From Actinomycetes bacterium (lineage in GTDB: Bacteria; Actinomycetota; Acidimicrobiia; Acidimicrobiales; Acidimicrobilacustridaceae), in assembly GCA_029782145.1 (NCBI GenBank), contig JAKOVH010000031.1:1-64000 (forward strand): a DNA stretch of 64,000 nucleotides, in the 5' to 3' direction. The translations under genes and the position numbers were made by a program. Positions 50,549-60,065 of the stretch are shown piece by piece (the first letter of the stretch is position 1; each line of letters opens with the position of its first letter). Below the pieces are notes generated by a model. That model saw only the letters and a list, made by a program, of their open reading frames with translations. It was not told the DNA's origin and did no database searches.

Positions 50549-53500
50549 TCAGACCCGGGCGGCGGCCATGACCGCCTCGACCGGGTCACGGCCCTCGGCG
50601 AGCGCTTCTCGCTCGGCGACGAGGACCCGCTTGTAGTCCTTCGGCATGACCTTCACGAACGTGCCGACGGCGTCGTCCCACCTGTCGAGCAGGCGGCCGG
50701 CCACGGTGGAGCCGGTCTCGGCGGCGTGGCGCTCGACGCGGTCGCGCAGCCAGAGCCGGTCGTCGTCGTCGAGGCCCTCGAGGTCGACCATCTCGGGGTT
50801 CACCCGGGCGGGGAAGGTGCCGTCGGGGTCGAGCACGTAGGCGATGCCGCCGGACATGCCGGCGCCGAAGTTGCGGCCGGTGCCGCCGAGCACCACGACG
50901 CGGCCGCCCGTCATGTACTCGCACGCGTGGTCGCCCACGCCCTCCACGATGGCGACGGCGCCGCTGTTGCGCACGCAGAAGCGCTCACCCACGACGCCCC
51001 GCAGGAACACCTCGCCGCCGGTGGCGCCGTAGAGGATGACGTTGCCGGCGATGATGTTGTCCTCGGCGACGAAGGGCGAGTCGGCCGGCGGGCGCACGAC
51101 GATGCGGCCTCCCGACAGGCCTTTGCCCGTGTAGTCGTTGGCGTCGCCGACCAGGCGCAGGGTGATGCCCCGGGGCAGGAAGGCGCCGAAGCTCTGCCCG
51201 GCCGAGCCGTCGAGGTCGATGACGATGGTGTCGTCGGGCAGCCCGGCGCCGCCGTGGCGGCGGGTGAGCTCCGCGCCGAGCATGGTGCCGACCGTGCGGT
51301 TCACGTTGCGGATCGGCAGGGCGATGCGCACCGGCTCGCCGTGCTCGAGCGCAGGCGTGGCCCGGGCGATGAGCTCGTTGTCGAGCGCCTTGTCGAGCCC
51401 GTGGTCCTGGCTCGCCACCCGGCGCCGGCTCGCACCCTCGGGCAGCTCGGGCACGTGCAGGATGGGGCTGAGGTCGAGGCCGGCCGCCTTCCAGTGGTCG
51501 AGCGCGGCCCGGGTGTCGATCATCTCGGCGTGGCCGATCGCCTCGTCGAGCGAGCGGAAGCCCAGCTCGCCGAGCAGCTCGCGCACCTCCTCGGCGATGT
51601 ACTCGAAGAAGTTCACGACGAACTCGGGCTTGCCCGTGAACCGCTTGCGCAGCTCCGGGTTCTGGGTGGCCACGCCGACGGGGCAGGTGTCGAGGTGGCA
51701 GACCCGCATCATCACGCAGCCCGACACGACGAGCGGGGCGGTGGCGAAGCCGAACTCCTCGGCGCCGAGCAGGGCGGCGATGACGACGTCACGGCCGGTC
51801 TTGAGCTGGCCGTCGACCTGCACCACGATGCGGTCGCGCAGGTCGTTGAGCAGCAGCGTCTGCTGGGTCTCGGCCAGGCCGAGCTCCCACGGGGCGCCGG
51901 CGTGCTTGAGCGACGTGAGCGGCGAGGCGCCGGTGCCGCCGTCGTGGCCGGAGATGAGCACCACGTCGGCGTGGGCCTTCGACACGCCCGCGGCGACGGT
52001 GCCGACCCCGACCTCGGCCACCAGCTTCACGTGGACCCGCGCCCGGTCGTTGGCGTTCTTGAGGTCGTGGATGAGCTGGGCCAGGTCCTCGATGGAGTAG
52101 ATGTCGTGGTGCGGCGGGGGCGAGATGAGGCCCACTCCGGGGGTGGAGTGCCGGGTCTGGGCGATCCAGGGGTAGACCTTGTGCCCCGGCAGCTGCCCGC
52201 CCTCACCGGGCTTGGCGCCCTGGGCCATCTTGATCTGGATGTCGTCGGCGTTGACCAGGTACTCGCTGGTGACGCCGAACCGGCCGGACGCGACCTGCTT
52301 GATGGCCGAGCGCTTCGAGTCGCCGTTGGGCAGGACCTCGAAGCGGATCGGGTCCTCGCCGCCCTCTCCGGTGTTGGACTTGCCGCCCAAGCGGTTCATG
52401 GCGATGGCGAGGGTCTCGTGGGCCTCGGCCGAGATCGAGCCGTACGACATGGCGCCCGTGGAGAAGCGCCGGACGATGTCGCTGACCGGCTCGACCTCCT
52501 CGAGCGGGACCGCCGGGCGCTCCCCCACCTTCAGCTCGAACAGGCCCCGCAGCGTGGCCAGCTGGCGGGACTGGTCGTCGACGCGCCTCGTGTACTCCTT
52601 GAACACGTCGTAGCGGCCGGTGCGGGTGGAGTGCTGGAGCTTGTAGACCGTCTCGGGGTTGAACAGGTGGTACTCGCCCTCGCGGCGCCACTGGTACTCG
52701 CCGCCGACCTCCAGGGTGCGGTGCGCCCGCTCGGTGGGGTTCGGCGGGAACGCCAGACGGTGCCTGGCCGCCACCTCGTCGGCGAGCTGGTCGAGGCCGA
52801 TCCCGCCGAGGCGGCTCACCGTGCCGGTGAAGAACTCCTCGACGAGGTCGTGGGAGAGCCCGACGGCTTCGAAGATCTGGGCGCCGGTGTAGGAGGCGAC
52901 GGTGGAGATGCCCATCTTCGACATCACCTTGAGCACGCCCTTGCTCACCGCCTTGATGTAGTTGGCGATGGCCTTGGTGGGGTCGTGCAGCTCGTTGAGC
53001 CCCTCGGCGATGCGGTCCTCGATGGTCTCGAACGCCAGGTAGGGGTTGATGGCGGCGGCGCCGTAGCCGAGCAGCAGGCACATGTGGTGCACCTCGCGGG
53101 CGTCGCCCGTCTCGACCACCAGGCCGACCTGGGTGCGGGTCTTCTCGCGGATGAGGTGGTGGTGCACCGCGGAGGTGGACAGCAGCGAGGGGATGGGGGC
53201 CATCTCCTCGTCGGAGTCACGGTCGGACAGCACCAAGATGGTGGCCCCGGCGTCGATGGCGTCGGTGGCCCGACGGCGGACCTGGTCGAGCGCCTTGCGC
53301 AGGCCCTCACCACCGGCGGCCACGGGGTAGAGGCACGGGATCACGACGGAGCGGAAGTCGCTGTGACCGTCGTAGTCGTCGATGTGCAGCAGCTTGTCGA
53401 GCTCGGTGTTGTCGATGACCGGCCGCGGCACGTAGATCTGCCGGCACGACGACGGCTGGGGGTTGAGCAGGTTGCCCTCGGGCCCGAGGGTGCCGCCGAG

Positions 53501-55111
53501 GGCCGTCACCAGCTCCTCACGGATGGCGTCGAGCGGCGGGTTGGTGACCTGCGCGAACAGCTGGGAGAAGTAGTCGAACAGCAGCCGGGGGCGCTGCGAC
53601 AGCACGGCGATCGGCGTGTCGGTGCCCATCGACCCGATCGGCTCGGCGCCGGTGCGGGCCATGGGGTCGAGGATGATCTTGAGCTCCTCGGTGGTGTAGC
53701 CGAACACCTGCTGGCGGCGGACCACCGACTGGTGGGGGCGCAGCGTGTGGGGCCGCGAGGGCAGCGCGTCGAGCTCGACCTGGTTGGCGGCCAGCCACTC
53801 GCCGTAGGGGTGCTTGTCGGCCAGGCGCTGCTTGATCTCGTCGTCGCCGATGATGCGCCCCTCGGTGGTGTCGACGAGGAACATGCGACCCGGCTGCAGG
53901 CGGCCCTTCTGCACCACCTTGGCCGGCTCGACGTCGATCACGCCGACCTCCGAGGCCATGATCACGAGGTCGTCGCTGGTGACCCAGTAGCGCGACGGCC
54001 GCAGGCCGTTGCGGTCGAGCACGGCGCCGATCACCGTGCCGTCGGTGAAGGCGATCGACGCCGGGCCGTCCCACGGCTCCATGAGCGAGGCGTGGTAGCG
54101 GTAGAAGTCGCGCTTGGCGCGCGGCATCGAGGGCTGGTGCTCCCAGGCCTCGGGGATCATCATCAGCACGGCGTGGGGCAGCTCGTAGCCGCCCATGTGC
54201 AGCAGCTCGAGGGCCTCGTCGAAGGTCGCCGAGTCGGAGGCGTCCGGGGTGCAGATGGGGAAGATGCGGTCGAGGTCGCCGGGCAGCAGGTTCGACTGCA
54301 GCAGCGCCTCCCGGGCCCGCATCCAGTTGCGGTTGCCCTGCACCGTGTTGATCTCGCCGTTGTGGGCGACGTAGCGGAACGGGTGGGCCAGCGGCCACGA
54401 CGGGAACGTGTTGGTGCTGAACCGTGAGTGCACGAGGGCCAACGCCGACTCGACCCGGGGGTCGCGCAGGTCGGGGAAGAACTCCGGCAGCTGCGCGGTG
54501 GTGAGCATGCCCTTGTAGACGAAGGTGCGCGACGACAGCGACGGGAAGTACACGCCGCCCTCGGCCAGGCTGCCGAGCTCGTGCTCGATGCGCTTGCGCA
54601 CGATGTAGGCCCGGCGCTCGAGGGAGTCGCCGGCCAGGCCGTCGCCGACGATGAACGGCTGGCGGAACGACGGCTCGACGCTGCGGGCCATCGAGCCGAC
54701 CATCGAGTCGTCGAAGGGCACGTCGCGCCACCCGAGGACCCGGAGGCCCTCGCTGGCCGCGATCTTCTCGATGGCCTCGGCCGCCTCGGCCGCCTTGGTC
54801 GCGTCGGCGGGCAGGAAGGCGATGCCGGTCGCGTAGTGCCCCTCCTGCGGGAGCGGGAAGTCGACGACCTCCCGGAAGAAGCGATCGGGGACCTGGACCA
54901 AGATGCCGGCGCCGTCGCCGGTGTTGGGCTCGGCGCCGGCGGCACCCCGGTGGTCGAGGTTGCACAGCGCGCTGATGCCGTGCTCGACGATCTGGTGGCT
55001 GCGGAGCCCCTTCATGTGCACCACGAAGTTCACGCCACAGGCGTCGTGCTCGAAGCGGGGGTCGTAGAGGCCCTGGGGCGCGGGCTGACCAGCGAGGCGA
55101 TCCAGCGACAT
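50549..55111 (-). CDS. gltB: Glutamate synthase large (alpha) subunit
   Basis: Catalytic subunit, 1520 residues. A 24-residue propeptide is cut to expose C25 (DACGVNFV) as the N-terminal nucleophile of the class II glutaminase domain (to ~430). The central domain and the FMN/2-oxoglutarate barrel follow ([19 protein letters not shown] region). The 3Fe-4S cysteines are near residues 1130-1145 ([14 protein letters not shown]), and the C-terminal GXGXG beta-helix ([20 protein letters not shown]) ends the chain. Length is normal for GltB. The ATG at 55111 has AGGAAG upstream. Genes run gltB-gltD, a standard nitrogen-assimilation operon. Confidence 0.97.
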   Translation of the reverse strand: MSLDRLAGQPAPQGLYDPRFEHDACGVNFVVHMKGLRSHQIVEHGISALCNLDHRGAAGAEPNTGDGAGILVQVPDRFFREVVDFPLPQEGHYATGIAFLPADATKAAEAAEAIEKIAASEGLRVLGWRDVPFDDSMVGSMARSVEPSFRQPFIVGDGLAGDSLERRAYIVRKRIEHELGSLAEGGVYFPSLSSRTFVYKGMLTTAQLPEFFPDLRDPRVESALALVHSRFSTNTFPSWPLAHPFRYVAHNGEINTVQGNRNWMRAREALLQSNLLPGDLDRIFPICTPDASDSATFDEALELLHMGGYELPHAVLMMIPEAWEHQPSMPRAKRDFYRYHASLMEPWDGPASIAFTDGTVIGAVLDRNGLRPSRYWVTSDDLVIMASEVGVIDVEPAKVVQKGRLQPGRMFLVDTTEGRIIGDDEIKQRLADKHPYGEWLAANQVELDALPSRPHTLRPHQSVVRRQQVFGYTTEELKIILDPMARTGAEPIGSMGTDTPIAVLSQRPRLLFDYFSQLFAQVTNPPLDAIREELVTALGGTLGPEGNLLNPQPSSCRQIYVPRPVIDNTELDKLLHIDDYDGHSDFRSVVIPCLYPVAAGGEGLRKALDQVRRRATDAIDAGATILVLSDRDSDEEMAPIPSLLSTSAVHHHLIREKTRTQVGLVVETGDAREVHHMCLLLGYGAAAINPYLAFETIEDRIAEGLNELHDPTKAIANYIKAVSKGVLKVMSKMGISTVASYTGAQIFEAVGLSHDLVEEFFTGTVSRLGGIGLDQLADEVAARHRLAFPPNPTERAHRTLEVGGEYQWRREGEYHLFNPETVYKLQHSTRTGRYDVFKEYTRRVDDQSRQLATLRGLFELKVGERPAVPLEEVEPVSDIVRRFSTGAMSYGSISAEAHETLAIAMNRLGGKSNTGEGGEDPIRFEVLPNGDSKRSAIKQVASGRFGVTSEYLVNADDIQIKMAQGAKPGEGGQLPGHKVYPWIAQTRHSTPGVGLISPPPHHDIYSIEDLAQLIHDLKNANDRARVHVKLVAEVGVGTVAAGVSKAHADVVLISGHDGGTGASPLTSLKHAGAPWELGLAETQQTLLLNDLRDRIVVQVDGQLKTGRDVVIAALLGAEEFGFATAPLVVSGCVMMRVCHLDTCPVGVATQNPELRKRFTGKPEFVVNFFEYIAEEVRELLGELGFRSLDEAIGHAEMIDTRAALDHWKAAGLDLSPILHVPELPEGASRRRVASQDHGLDKALDNELIARATPALEHGEPVRIALPIRNVNRTVGTMLGAELTRRHGGAGLPDDTIVIDLDGSAGQSFGAFLPRGITLRLVGDANDYTGKGLSGGRIVVRPPADSPFVAEDNIIAGNVILYGATGGEVFLRGVVGERFCVRNSGAVAIVEGVGDHACEYMTGGRVVVLGGTGRNFGAGMSGGIAYVLDPDGTFPARVNPEMVDLEGLDDDDRLWLRDRVERHAAETGSTVAGRLLDRWDDAVGTFVKVMPKDYKRVLVAEREALAEGRDPVEAVMAAARV

Positions 55112-55285
55112 GCGTCTTCCTACACAGGCGAGGAGGCCGCCCGTGAGCGAGGGCAGCCGGGTGGGTACGACCACGGGCCGCGGGGACGACGCTGGCCCCG
55201 GCGTGGAGGCGCCGAGGGTACACGGGCACCACCCACCGGGGCCATTCCGGCGGCCCGTCGCTCGCGCCGCCGCCGTGCCCGCCGG

Positions 55286-55291
55286 TAGGGT
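55286..55291 (+). promoter_or_regulatory. -10 hexamer TAGGGT, leaderless start of M18 aminopeptidase gene
   Basis: TAGGGT, 8 nt before GTG 55300. Confidence 0.5.
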
Positions 55292-55299
55292 CCGGAGCC

Positions 55300-56658
55300 G
55301 TGGCCCCGGACCCGACGCCCACCCCCCGCCCGACCGCAGCCGCCCTCGACGTGGCGCTCGACCTGGGCGCCTTCATCTCGGCGGCGCCCTCGCCCTACCA
55401 CGCCGCGTCCGAGGTGGCCCGACGCCTGGCCGGCGCCGGGTTCCGCCCGGTCGACGAGGCCGCCCCGTGGCCGACCGCCCCCGGGCGCCACGTGCTGGTG
55501 CGCGGCGGCACCGTCGTGGCGTGGGCCACCGACGGCGGCCGCTCCCCTCGCGCCGGGTTCCGCATCGTCGGCGCCCACACCGACTCGCCGAACCTGCACG
55601 TGCGGCCCCGGCCCGACACGGGCGCGGCCGGCTTCCGCCAGCTCGGCGTCGAGGTCTACGGCGGCGCCCTGCTCAACTCCTGGCTCGACCGCGACCTCGG
55701 CCTCTCCGGGCGGGTGGCGGTGGCCGGCCCCGGCGGGCGCCCGGAGCTGCGCCTGTTCCGCGCCGACGAGCCCCTGCTGCGGGTGCCCCAGCTGGCCATC
55801 CACCTCGACCGGGGGGTGAACGCCGACGGGCTCAGGCTCGACCCCCAGGCCCACATGGTGCCGATCTGGGGCACGGGCACGGCGAGAGAGGGCGACTTCG
55901 CCGGGTTCCTGGCCGAGCGGGTCGGTGCCCGCGTCGGCGACGTCGTCGGCTGGGACGCCATGGTCCACGACCTCACCCCGCCCGCCTTGCTCGGCACCGA
56001 CCGCTCGCTGCTCGCCGCGCCCCGCATCGACAACCTGCTGTCGTGCCACGCCGGCACCGCCGCGCTCGCCCGGCTCGTCGAGGACGGCGCGGATGCCGGC
56101 GGGCCGGTGCCGGTGGTGTGCCTGTTCGACCACGAGGAGGTCGGCAGCGAGTCGGCCACCGGCGCCGGGAGCACGGTGCTGCCCACCGTGCTCGAGCGCA
56201 TCGCCCTCGCCGCCGGGCTCGACCGCGACGGCTGGTTCGCCGCCCTCGCCTCGTCGGTGTGCCTGTCGGCCGACGGCGCCCACGCGACCCACCCGAACTA
56301 CACCGGCCGCCACGAGCCGGGGCACCTCGTCGCCGTCAACCACGGGCCGGTGCTCAAGCACAACGCCAACGTGCGCTACGCCACCGACGCGGCCGGAGCG
56401 GCGCTCGTCCACACCGCCGCCCGCGCCGCCGGGGTCGAGCTGCAGCACTTCGTGACCCGCGGCGACATGCCGTGCGGCTCCACCATCGGGCCCGTCACGG
56501 CCGCCCGCCTCGGCATCCCGACCGTCGACGTCGGGGTGGCCCAGCTGTCCATGCACTCGGCTCGGGAGCTGTGCGGTGCGGCCGACCCGGCGGCCTTCGC
56601 CGCCCTGCTCACCCGCTTCCTCGCCCTGCCGTCGACGAGCGTCGACGTCGTCCCGTGA
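55300..56658 (+). CDS. M18-family aspartyl aminopeptidase
   Basis: Cytosolic zinc aminopeptidase, 452 residues, removing N-terminal (often acidic) residues. The metal-binding motifs are in order: first His/Asp in [12 protein letters not shown] (near 89-100), bridging acid in [12 protein letters not shown] (near 275), and the last His in [14 protein letters not shown] near 418. [11 protein letters not shown] is another family hallmark. Length is usual for PepC/ApeB types. The GTG start follows TAGGGT by 8 nt; the stop overlaps the lipoprotein start (GTGA). Confidence 0.94.
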   Translation: MAPDPTPTPRPTAAALDVALDLGAFISAAPSPYHAASEVARRLAGAGFRPVDEAAPWPTAPGRHVLVRGGTVVAWATDGGRSPRAGFRIVGAHTDSPNLHVRPRPDTGAAGFRQLGVEVYGGALLNSWLDRDLGLSGRVAVAGPGGRPELRLFRADEPLLRVPQLAIHLDRGVNADGLRLDPQAHMVPIWGTGTAREGDFAGFLAERVGARVGDVVGWDAMVHDLTPPALLGTDRSLLAAPRIDNLLSCHAGTAALARLVEDGADAGGPVPVVCLFDHEEVGSESATGAGSTVLPTVLERIALAAGLDRDGWFAALASSVCLSADGAHATHPNYTGRHEPGHLVAVNHGPVLKHNANVRYATDAAGAALVHTAARAAGVELQHFVTRGDMPCGSTIGPVTAARLGIPTVDVGVAQLSMHSARELCGAADPAAFAALLTRFLALPSTSVDVVP

Positions 56659-57188
56659 CCCCACGAGCCGCCGTCACCCGGCGCCGGGCCGTCCTGGCGA
56701 CACCCGCGCTCGCCGCCCTGCTCATGGCCGCTGTGGCGGGGTGCGGCGGCAGCGACGGCGGCGGCGCGGGAAGCGACCCACCCACCTCGGTCACCCTGCC
56801 GTCGTCGCTGAGCGTGCCCGCCACCGGGCCCGGCGGCGGGCCGGCCACCAGCACCACGACCACCACGGTGGAGGTGCCGCCGACGAACCCCGCCGCCGAG
56901 GGCGCTCCGGTCATCACGTCGCTGCGGGCCGAGCCGTCCGACCCCTCCTGCCCCGCCGGCGCCACACCGGTCACCGTCACCTTCACCGTGGAGCCCGAGC
57001 CGCCGGTGCGGGTCTTCACCTTCATCGTCGACGGCACGAAGGTCGGTGCCTCCAACGACGCCCAGCCCGCCACCGTCGGCGCGCTGCCCTGCGACGGGGC
57101 CATCCACTCGGTGCTGTTCATCGCCACCGGCTTCGACGCCCTCTCGTCGACCCAGGCGGTGGCCGTCCGGGCGCCCGGGCTGCCCTGA
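56655..57188 (+). CDS. Lipoprotein of unknown function
   Basis: A 177-residue secreted lipoprotein. A basic start (RAAVTRRRAVLATPALAALLMAAVAGC) gives a signal peptide with lipobox AVAGC, the cysteine near residue 30 being lipidated. A Gly/Ser/Thr/Pro linker (STTTTTVEVPPTNP) is followed by one ~100-residue beta-rich domain with two cysteines (SCPAGATPVTVTFTVEPEPPVRVFTF...LPCDGAIHSVLFIATGFD), an Ig-like fold by appearance. The GTG start overlaps the aminopeptidase stop. Possible substrate-binding or envelope role; no family recognised. Confidence 0.85.
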   Translation: MTPRAAVTRRRAVLATPALAALLMAAVAGCGGSDGGGAGSDPPTSVTLPSSLSVPATGPGGGPATSTTTTTVEVPPTNPAAEGAPVITSLRAEPSDPSCPAGATPVTVTFTVEPEPPVRVFTFIVDGTKVGASNDAQPATVGALPCDGAIHSVLFIATGFDALSSTQAVAVRAPGLP

Positions 57189-57194
57189 GCCGCC

Positions 57195-57791
57195 GTGGAC
57201 CTGGCCGAGGCGCTCGAGGTCCTGCAGCTGCGGCCGGGCACGCCGATGCCCGAGGTGCGCCTGGCCTACCGCAGCCTCGTGCGTGCCGCCCACCCCGACC
57301 TGGCCGCGCCCGGCGCCGACCGGTCGGCCGCCACCGCCCGCACCGCCCGCATCACCACCGCCTTCGCTGTGGTGCGCCGCGCCGTGCTCGACGCCGGCAC
57401 CGACACGGTGCCCGAGCCACCACCACCGCCCGCGGCTGCTCGCGCGCCCGAGGAGCCACGGCGCCCGCGGCCGTGGGAGGTCGACGCTGTCGAGGCCGAC
57501 AGCGACGGCGACACCATCGCCATCGCCGCACCGCCGGGCGAGGCCTACCAGCTGCTGCTCGAGGCCGGCGCCCGCATCGGCGGCATCGGCTACGTCGACC
57601 GCCGCCTCGGCATCCTCGAGCTGATCGTGCGCTTCGAGGGCGGCCCGTCGTGCTCGGTGCTGATCACCCTCCAAGGCCGGGCGTTCGGCACCGACGCCTT
57701 CTGCACGATGGACTCGATCGAGGCGGCGCCCACCCCCGCGCTGCGGCCCGTCGTCGAGGCGCTCGTCGAGGAGCTGACCCGCCGGGCCTGA
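57195..57791 (+). CDS. J-domain-like protein with unknown C-terminal domain
   Basis: A 198-residue protein. Residues 1-~70 resemble a J-domain: EALEVLQLRPGTPMPEVRLAYRSLVRAAHPDLA includes the HPD tripeptide that stimulates DnaK. A Pro/Ala linker leads to a ~100-residue alpha/beta domain (DTIAIAAPPGEAYQLLLEAGARIGGIGYVDRRLGILELIVRFEGGPSCSVLITLQGRA...) not recognised by me, repeated in character in other actinobacterial J-proteins. No zinc-finger or C-terminal DnaJ domain, so it is an Hsp40-like cochaperone of restricted type. The GTG start is 6 bases after the lipoprotein stop. Confidence 0.75.
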   Translation: MDLAEALEVLQLRPGTPMPEVRLAYRSLVRAAHPDLAAPGADRSAATARTARITTAFAVVRRAVLDAGTDTVPEPPPPPAAARAPEEPRRPRPWEVDAVEADSDGDTIAIAAPPGEAYQLLLEAGARIGGIGYVDRRLGILELIVRFEGGPSCSVLITLQGRAFGTDAFCTMDSIEAAPTPALRPVVEALVEELTRRA

Positions 57792-57864
57792 CGAGCACCA
57801 CCCCGGCACTCGGGGGTCGCCAGGTGTGGCAGCCTGAAGGCGTCGGAGCCACGAGGGAGGTCCC

Positions 57865-58752
57865 ATGAACGACCAGCAGTACGAGAAGGTCAAGTCCGCC
57901 GACGGGTTCATCGCCGCGCTCGACCAGAGCGGCGGGAGCACGCCCAAGGCGCTCAAGCTCTACGGCCTCGACGAGTCGTCCTACTCGAACGAGGACGAGA
58001 TGTTCGACCGCATCCACGAGATGCGCAGCCGGATCATCACCAGCACGGCCTTCGGGGGCGACCGCATCCTCGGGGCGATCCTGTTCGAGATGACCATGGA
58101 GCGCCAGATCGAGGGCCAGGGCTCGGCCGAGTACCTGTGGGAGCGCAAGCAGGTCGTGCCGTTCCTGAAGGTCGACAAGGGGCTGGCCGACGAGGCCGAC
58201 GGCACCCAGTTGATGAAGCCCATCCCGAACCTCGACGAGCTGTGCCAGCGGGCGGTCGGCCACGGCGTGTTCGGCACCAAGATGCGCTCGGTCATCAAGG
58301 TCGCCAACGAGGCCGGCGTCGAGGCCAACGTGGCCCAGCAGTTCGAGTTCGGCAAGCAGATCCTCGGCCACGGCCTGGTGCCCATCATCGAGCCCGAGGT
58401 CGACATCAAGAGCCCGTCGAAGGCCGAGGCCGAGGCCCAGCTCAAGGCCCGGATCCTCGCCGAGCTCGAGGGCGTCGCCGAGGGCCAGGTCATCATGCTC
58501 AAGCTCACCCTGCCCGAGCAGGACGACTTCTACTCCGAGCTGGTCGCCCACCCGAAGGTCCTGCGCGTGGTGGCCCTGTCGGGCGGCTACACCCGCGAGG
58601 AGGCCAACGCCCGCCTGGCCCGCAACCACGGCGTGATCGCCAGCTTCTCCCGGGCGCTCACCGAGGGCCTCACCGCCCAGCAGAGCGACGCCGAGTTCGA
58701 CGCCGCCCTCGACGCCGCCATCGGCAGCATCTTCGAGGCCTCGCGGACCTGA
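57865..58752 (+). CDS. fda: Class I fructose-bisphosphate aldolase
   Basis: Cleaves fructose 1,6-bisphosphate to dihydroxyacetone phosphate and glyceraldehyde 3-phosphate by a Schiff-base mechanism. The 295-residue protein follows the short bacterial class I type (as in Staphylococcus): [14 protein letters not shown] near 18-31, [10 protein letters not shown] near 98-107, PIIEPEVDI and [10 protein letters not shown] with the probable Schiff-base K213, then [13 protein letters not shown]. Strong ribosome site GGGAGG before the ATG. Followed by a long hairpin; monocistronic. It complements pyruvate kinase elsewhere in the window. Confidence 0.95.
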   Translation: MNDQQYEKVKSADGFIAALDQSGGSTPKALKLYGLDESSYSNEDEMFDRIHEMRSRIITSTAFGGDRILGAILFEMTMERQIEGQGSAEYLWERKQVVPFLKVDKGLADEADGTQLMKPIPNLDELCQRAVGHGVFGTKMRSVIKVANEAGVEANVAQQFEFGKQILGHGLVPIIEPEVDIKSPSKAEAEAQLKARILAELEGVAEGQVIMLKLTLPEQDDFYSELVAHPKVLRVVALSGGYTREEANARLARNHGVIASFSRALTEGLTAQQSDAEFDAALDAAIGSIFEASRT

Positions 58753-58779
58753 CCCGGACCGGGCCCGGCACCCGCCCCG

Positions 58780-58821
58780 CCGCGCGCCACCCGGCAGCTC
58801 GCGCTGCCCGGGGGCGCGCGG
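58780..58821 (+). terminator. Strong GC hairpin after fda
   Basis: CCGCGCGCC.CCC.GGCAGC (58780-58798) pairs with 58803-58821 over ~18 bp with one mismatch and a TCGC loop. It is followed by a repeated GCGCGCGGTG motif. Likely terminator for fda. Confidence 0.65.
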
Positions 58822-58887
58822 TGGCGCGCGGTGGCGCGAGGATGCCCTGACACCCACACCCGCAGCTCCCCTCCAGGAGGTTCCCCC

Positions 58888-59313
58888 ATGGCCACCACCC
58901 GACGTGCGACCACCCAGTGGTCCGGCTCGCTGCTCGAAGGCGCCGGCCGGGTGACCCTCGAGTCGTCGGGGCTGGGCACCTACGACGTGACCTGGCCGTC
59001 GCGCGCCGAGGAGCCCAACGGGCGGACCAGCCCCGAGGAGCTCATCGCCGCCGCGCACTCGAGCTGCTACTCGATGGCGTTCTCCAACGCGCTGGCCAAG
59101 GCCGGGCACGCCCCCGAGAAGCTCGAGACCACCGCCGACGTGACCTTCCAGCCGGGCGAGGGGATCACCGGCATCCACCTCACCGTGGTCGGCACCGTGC
59201 CGGGCCTCGGCGCCGACGAGTTCGGGCGCATGGCCGAGGAAGCCAAGGTCGGCTGCCCGGTCAGCAAGGCGCTCACCGGCACCACCATCACCCTCGACGC
59301 CCGCCTGGCCTGA
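58888..59313 (+). CDS. OsmC-family peroxiredoxin
   Basis: OsmC/Ohr-superfamily organic hydroperoxide reductase, 141 residues. The two redox cysteines are present: C60 in AAAHSSCYSMAFS (peroxidatic) and C123 in VGCPVSKAL (resolving). The spacing and sequence match the OsmC rather than Ohr branch. The ATG at 58888 has AGGAGG 6 nt upstream (leadered mRNA). Stand-alone gene after the fda terminator; stress control is likely but no regulator is seen nearby. Confidence 0.95.
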   Translation: MATTRRATTQWSGSLLEGAGRVTLESSGLGTYDVTWPSRAEEPNGRTSPEELIAAAHSSCYSMAFSNALAKAGHAPEKLETTADVTFQPGEGITGIHLTVVGTVPGLGADEFGRMAEEAKVGCPVSKALTGTTITLDARLA

Positions 59314-59404
59314 CCCGGCGCGCTCCCCCATCCGCGCGCGCGGCGGCACCCACCGCGACAATCGGGTCGCCAGGAGGACCGCCGCACCACAGGGGGATGC
59401 GCCG

Positions 59405-60004
59405 ATGGCCGTCACCACCAGGGCCTGGATGCTCGACCCGGTCGAGTTCCACCGCGACTTCGAGGCGCTGCTCGCCTCACCGGGCGGCCTGGTGGCCGTC
59501 CGCGACAGGGCGGCCGAGCTCTGGGACAGCGACGACCCGGTGGTGCGCTCCTACGTCGAGCTGCTCGTGGTGAGCGGGCCCGAGGACTGGCGCTGCGCCT
59601 GCGAGGACACCCACCTGGTCGAGTGGTACCAGGTGATGATGGCCCCGTACCTCATCCCGACGCGCTCGCTGCGCTCCCCCGACGCAGTGCGCAGCGGGTT
59701 GCCCCTCCTGGGCTGGCACGCCGCCGAGGCCCGCCGCCTCGCCCGGGGCCGCGAGCTGCTGGCCCTCGCCGAGCGCCACCTCGGCGAGGGCGTGCTCGAC
59801 CGGCTCCGACCGCGGTTCGGGTGGTCCCAGAAGGGCTGGCTCGACCACGACGACCTCGTCGACGCCCTCGACCGCCTGCGCCGCCTCGACCGGCAGCTGT
59901 TCAAAGGTCGCTCGGAGCTGGTGCCGGTGGTGGAGGACGCCTTCGAGGTGTTCGAGGCGGCGACCACCAAGCCCGACCACGTGCTGGTGACCCTCACCGA
60001 GTAG
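59405..60004 (+). CDS. Protein of unknown function (199 aa)
   Basis: A 199-residue soluble, mostly helical protein with many Trp and Arg residues (VEWYQVMMAPYLIPTRSLRSPDAVRSGLPLLGWHAAEARRLARGRELLALAERH). A DDLVDALDRLRRLDRQLF helix is followed by an acidic end. Cysteines are few (CACED near 61). I recognise no family; conserved-looking blocks and a ribosome site (AGGGGG) support that it is real. It converges on the aldehyde dehydrogenase gene across a hairpin. Function unassigned. Confidence 0.72.
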   Translation: MAVTTRAWMLDPVEFHRDFEALLASPGGLVAVRDRAAELWDSDDPVVRSYVELLVVSGPEDWRCACEDTHLVEWYQVMMAPYLIPTRSLRSPDAVRSGLPLLGWHAAEARRLARGRELLALAERHLGEGVLDRLRPRFGWSQKGWLDHDDLVDALDRLRRLDRQLFKGRSELVPVVEDAFEVFEAATTKPDHVLVTLTE

Positions 60005-60006
60005 CC

Positions 60007-60065
60007 CCGCTGCGCCCACCACCCGCCGTTCGCCGTTCGCCGATCGGCTGGTGGCCGCTCAGCGG
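60007..60065. terminator. Long stepped hairpin between convergent genes
   Basis: CCGCTG/CAGCGG, CCACCA/TGGTGG and GCCG/CGGC stems stack with small internal loops, with the loop at 60029-60044. It covers the aldehyde dehydrogenase stop codon. Bidirectional terminator candidate. Confidence 0.55.
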
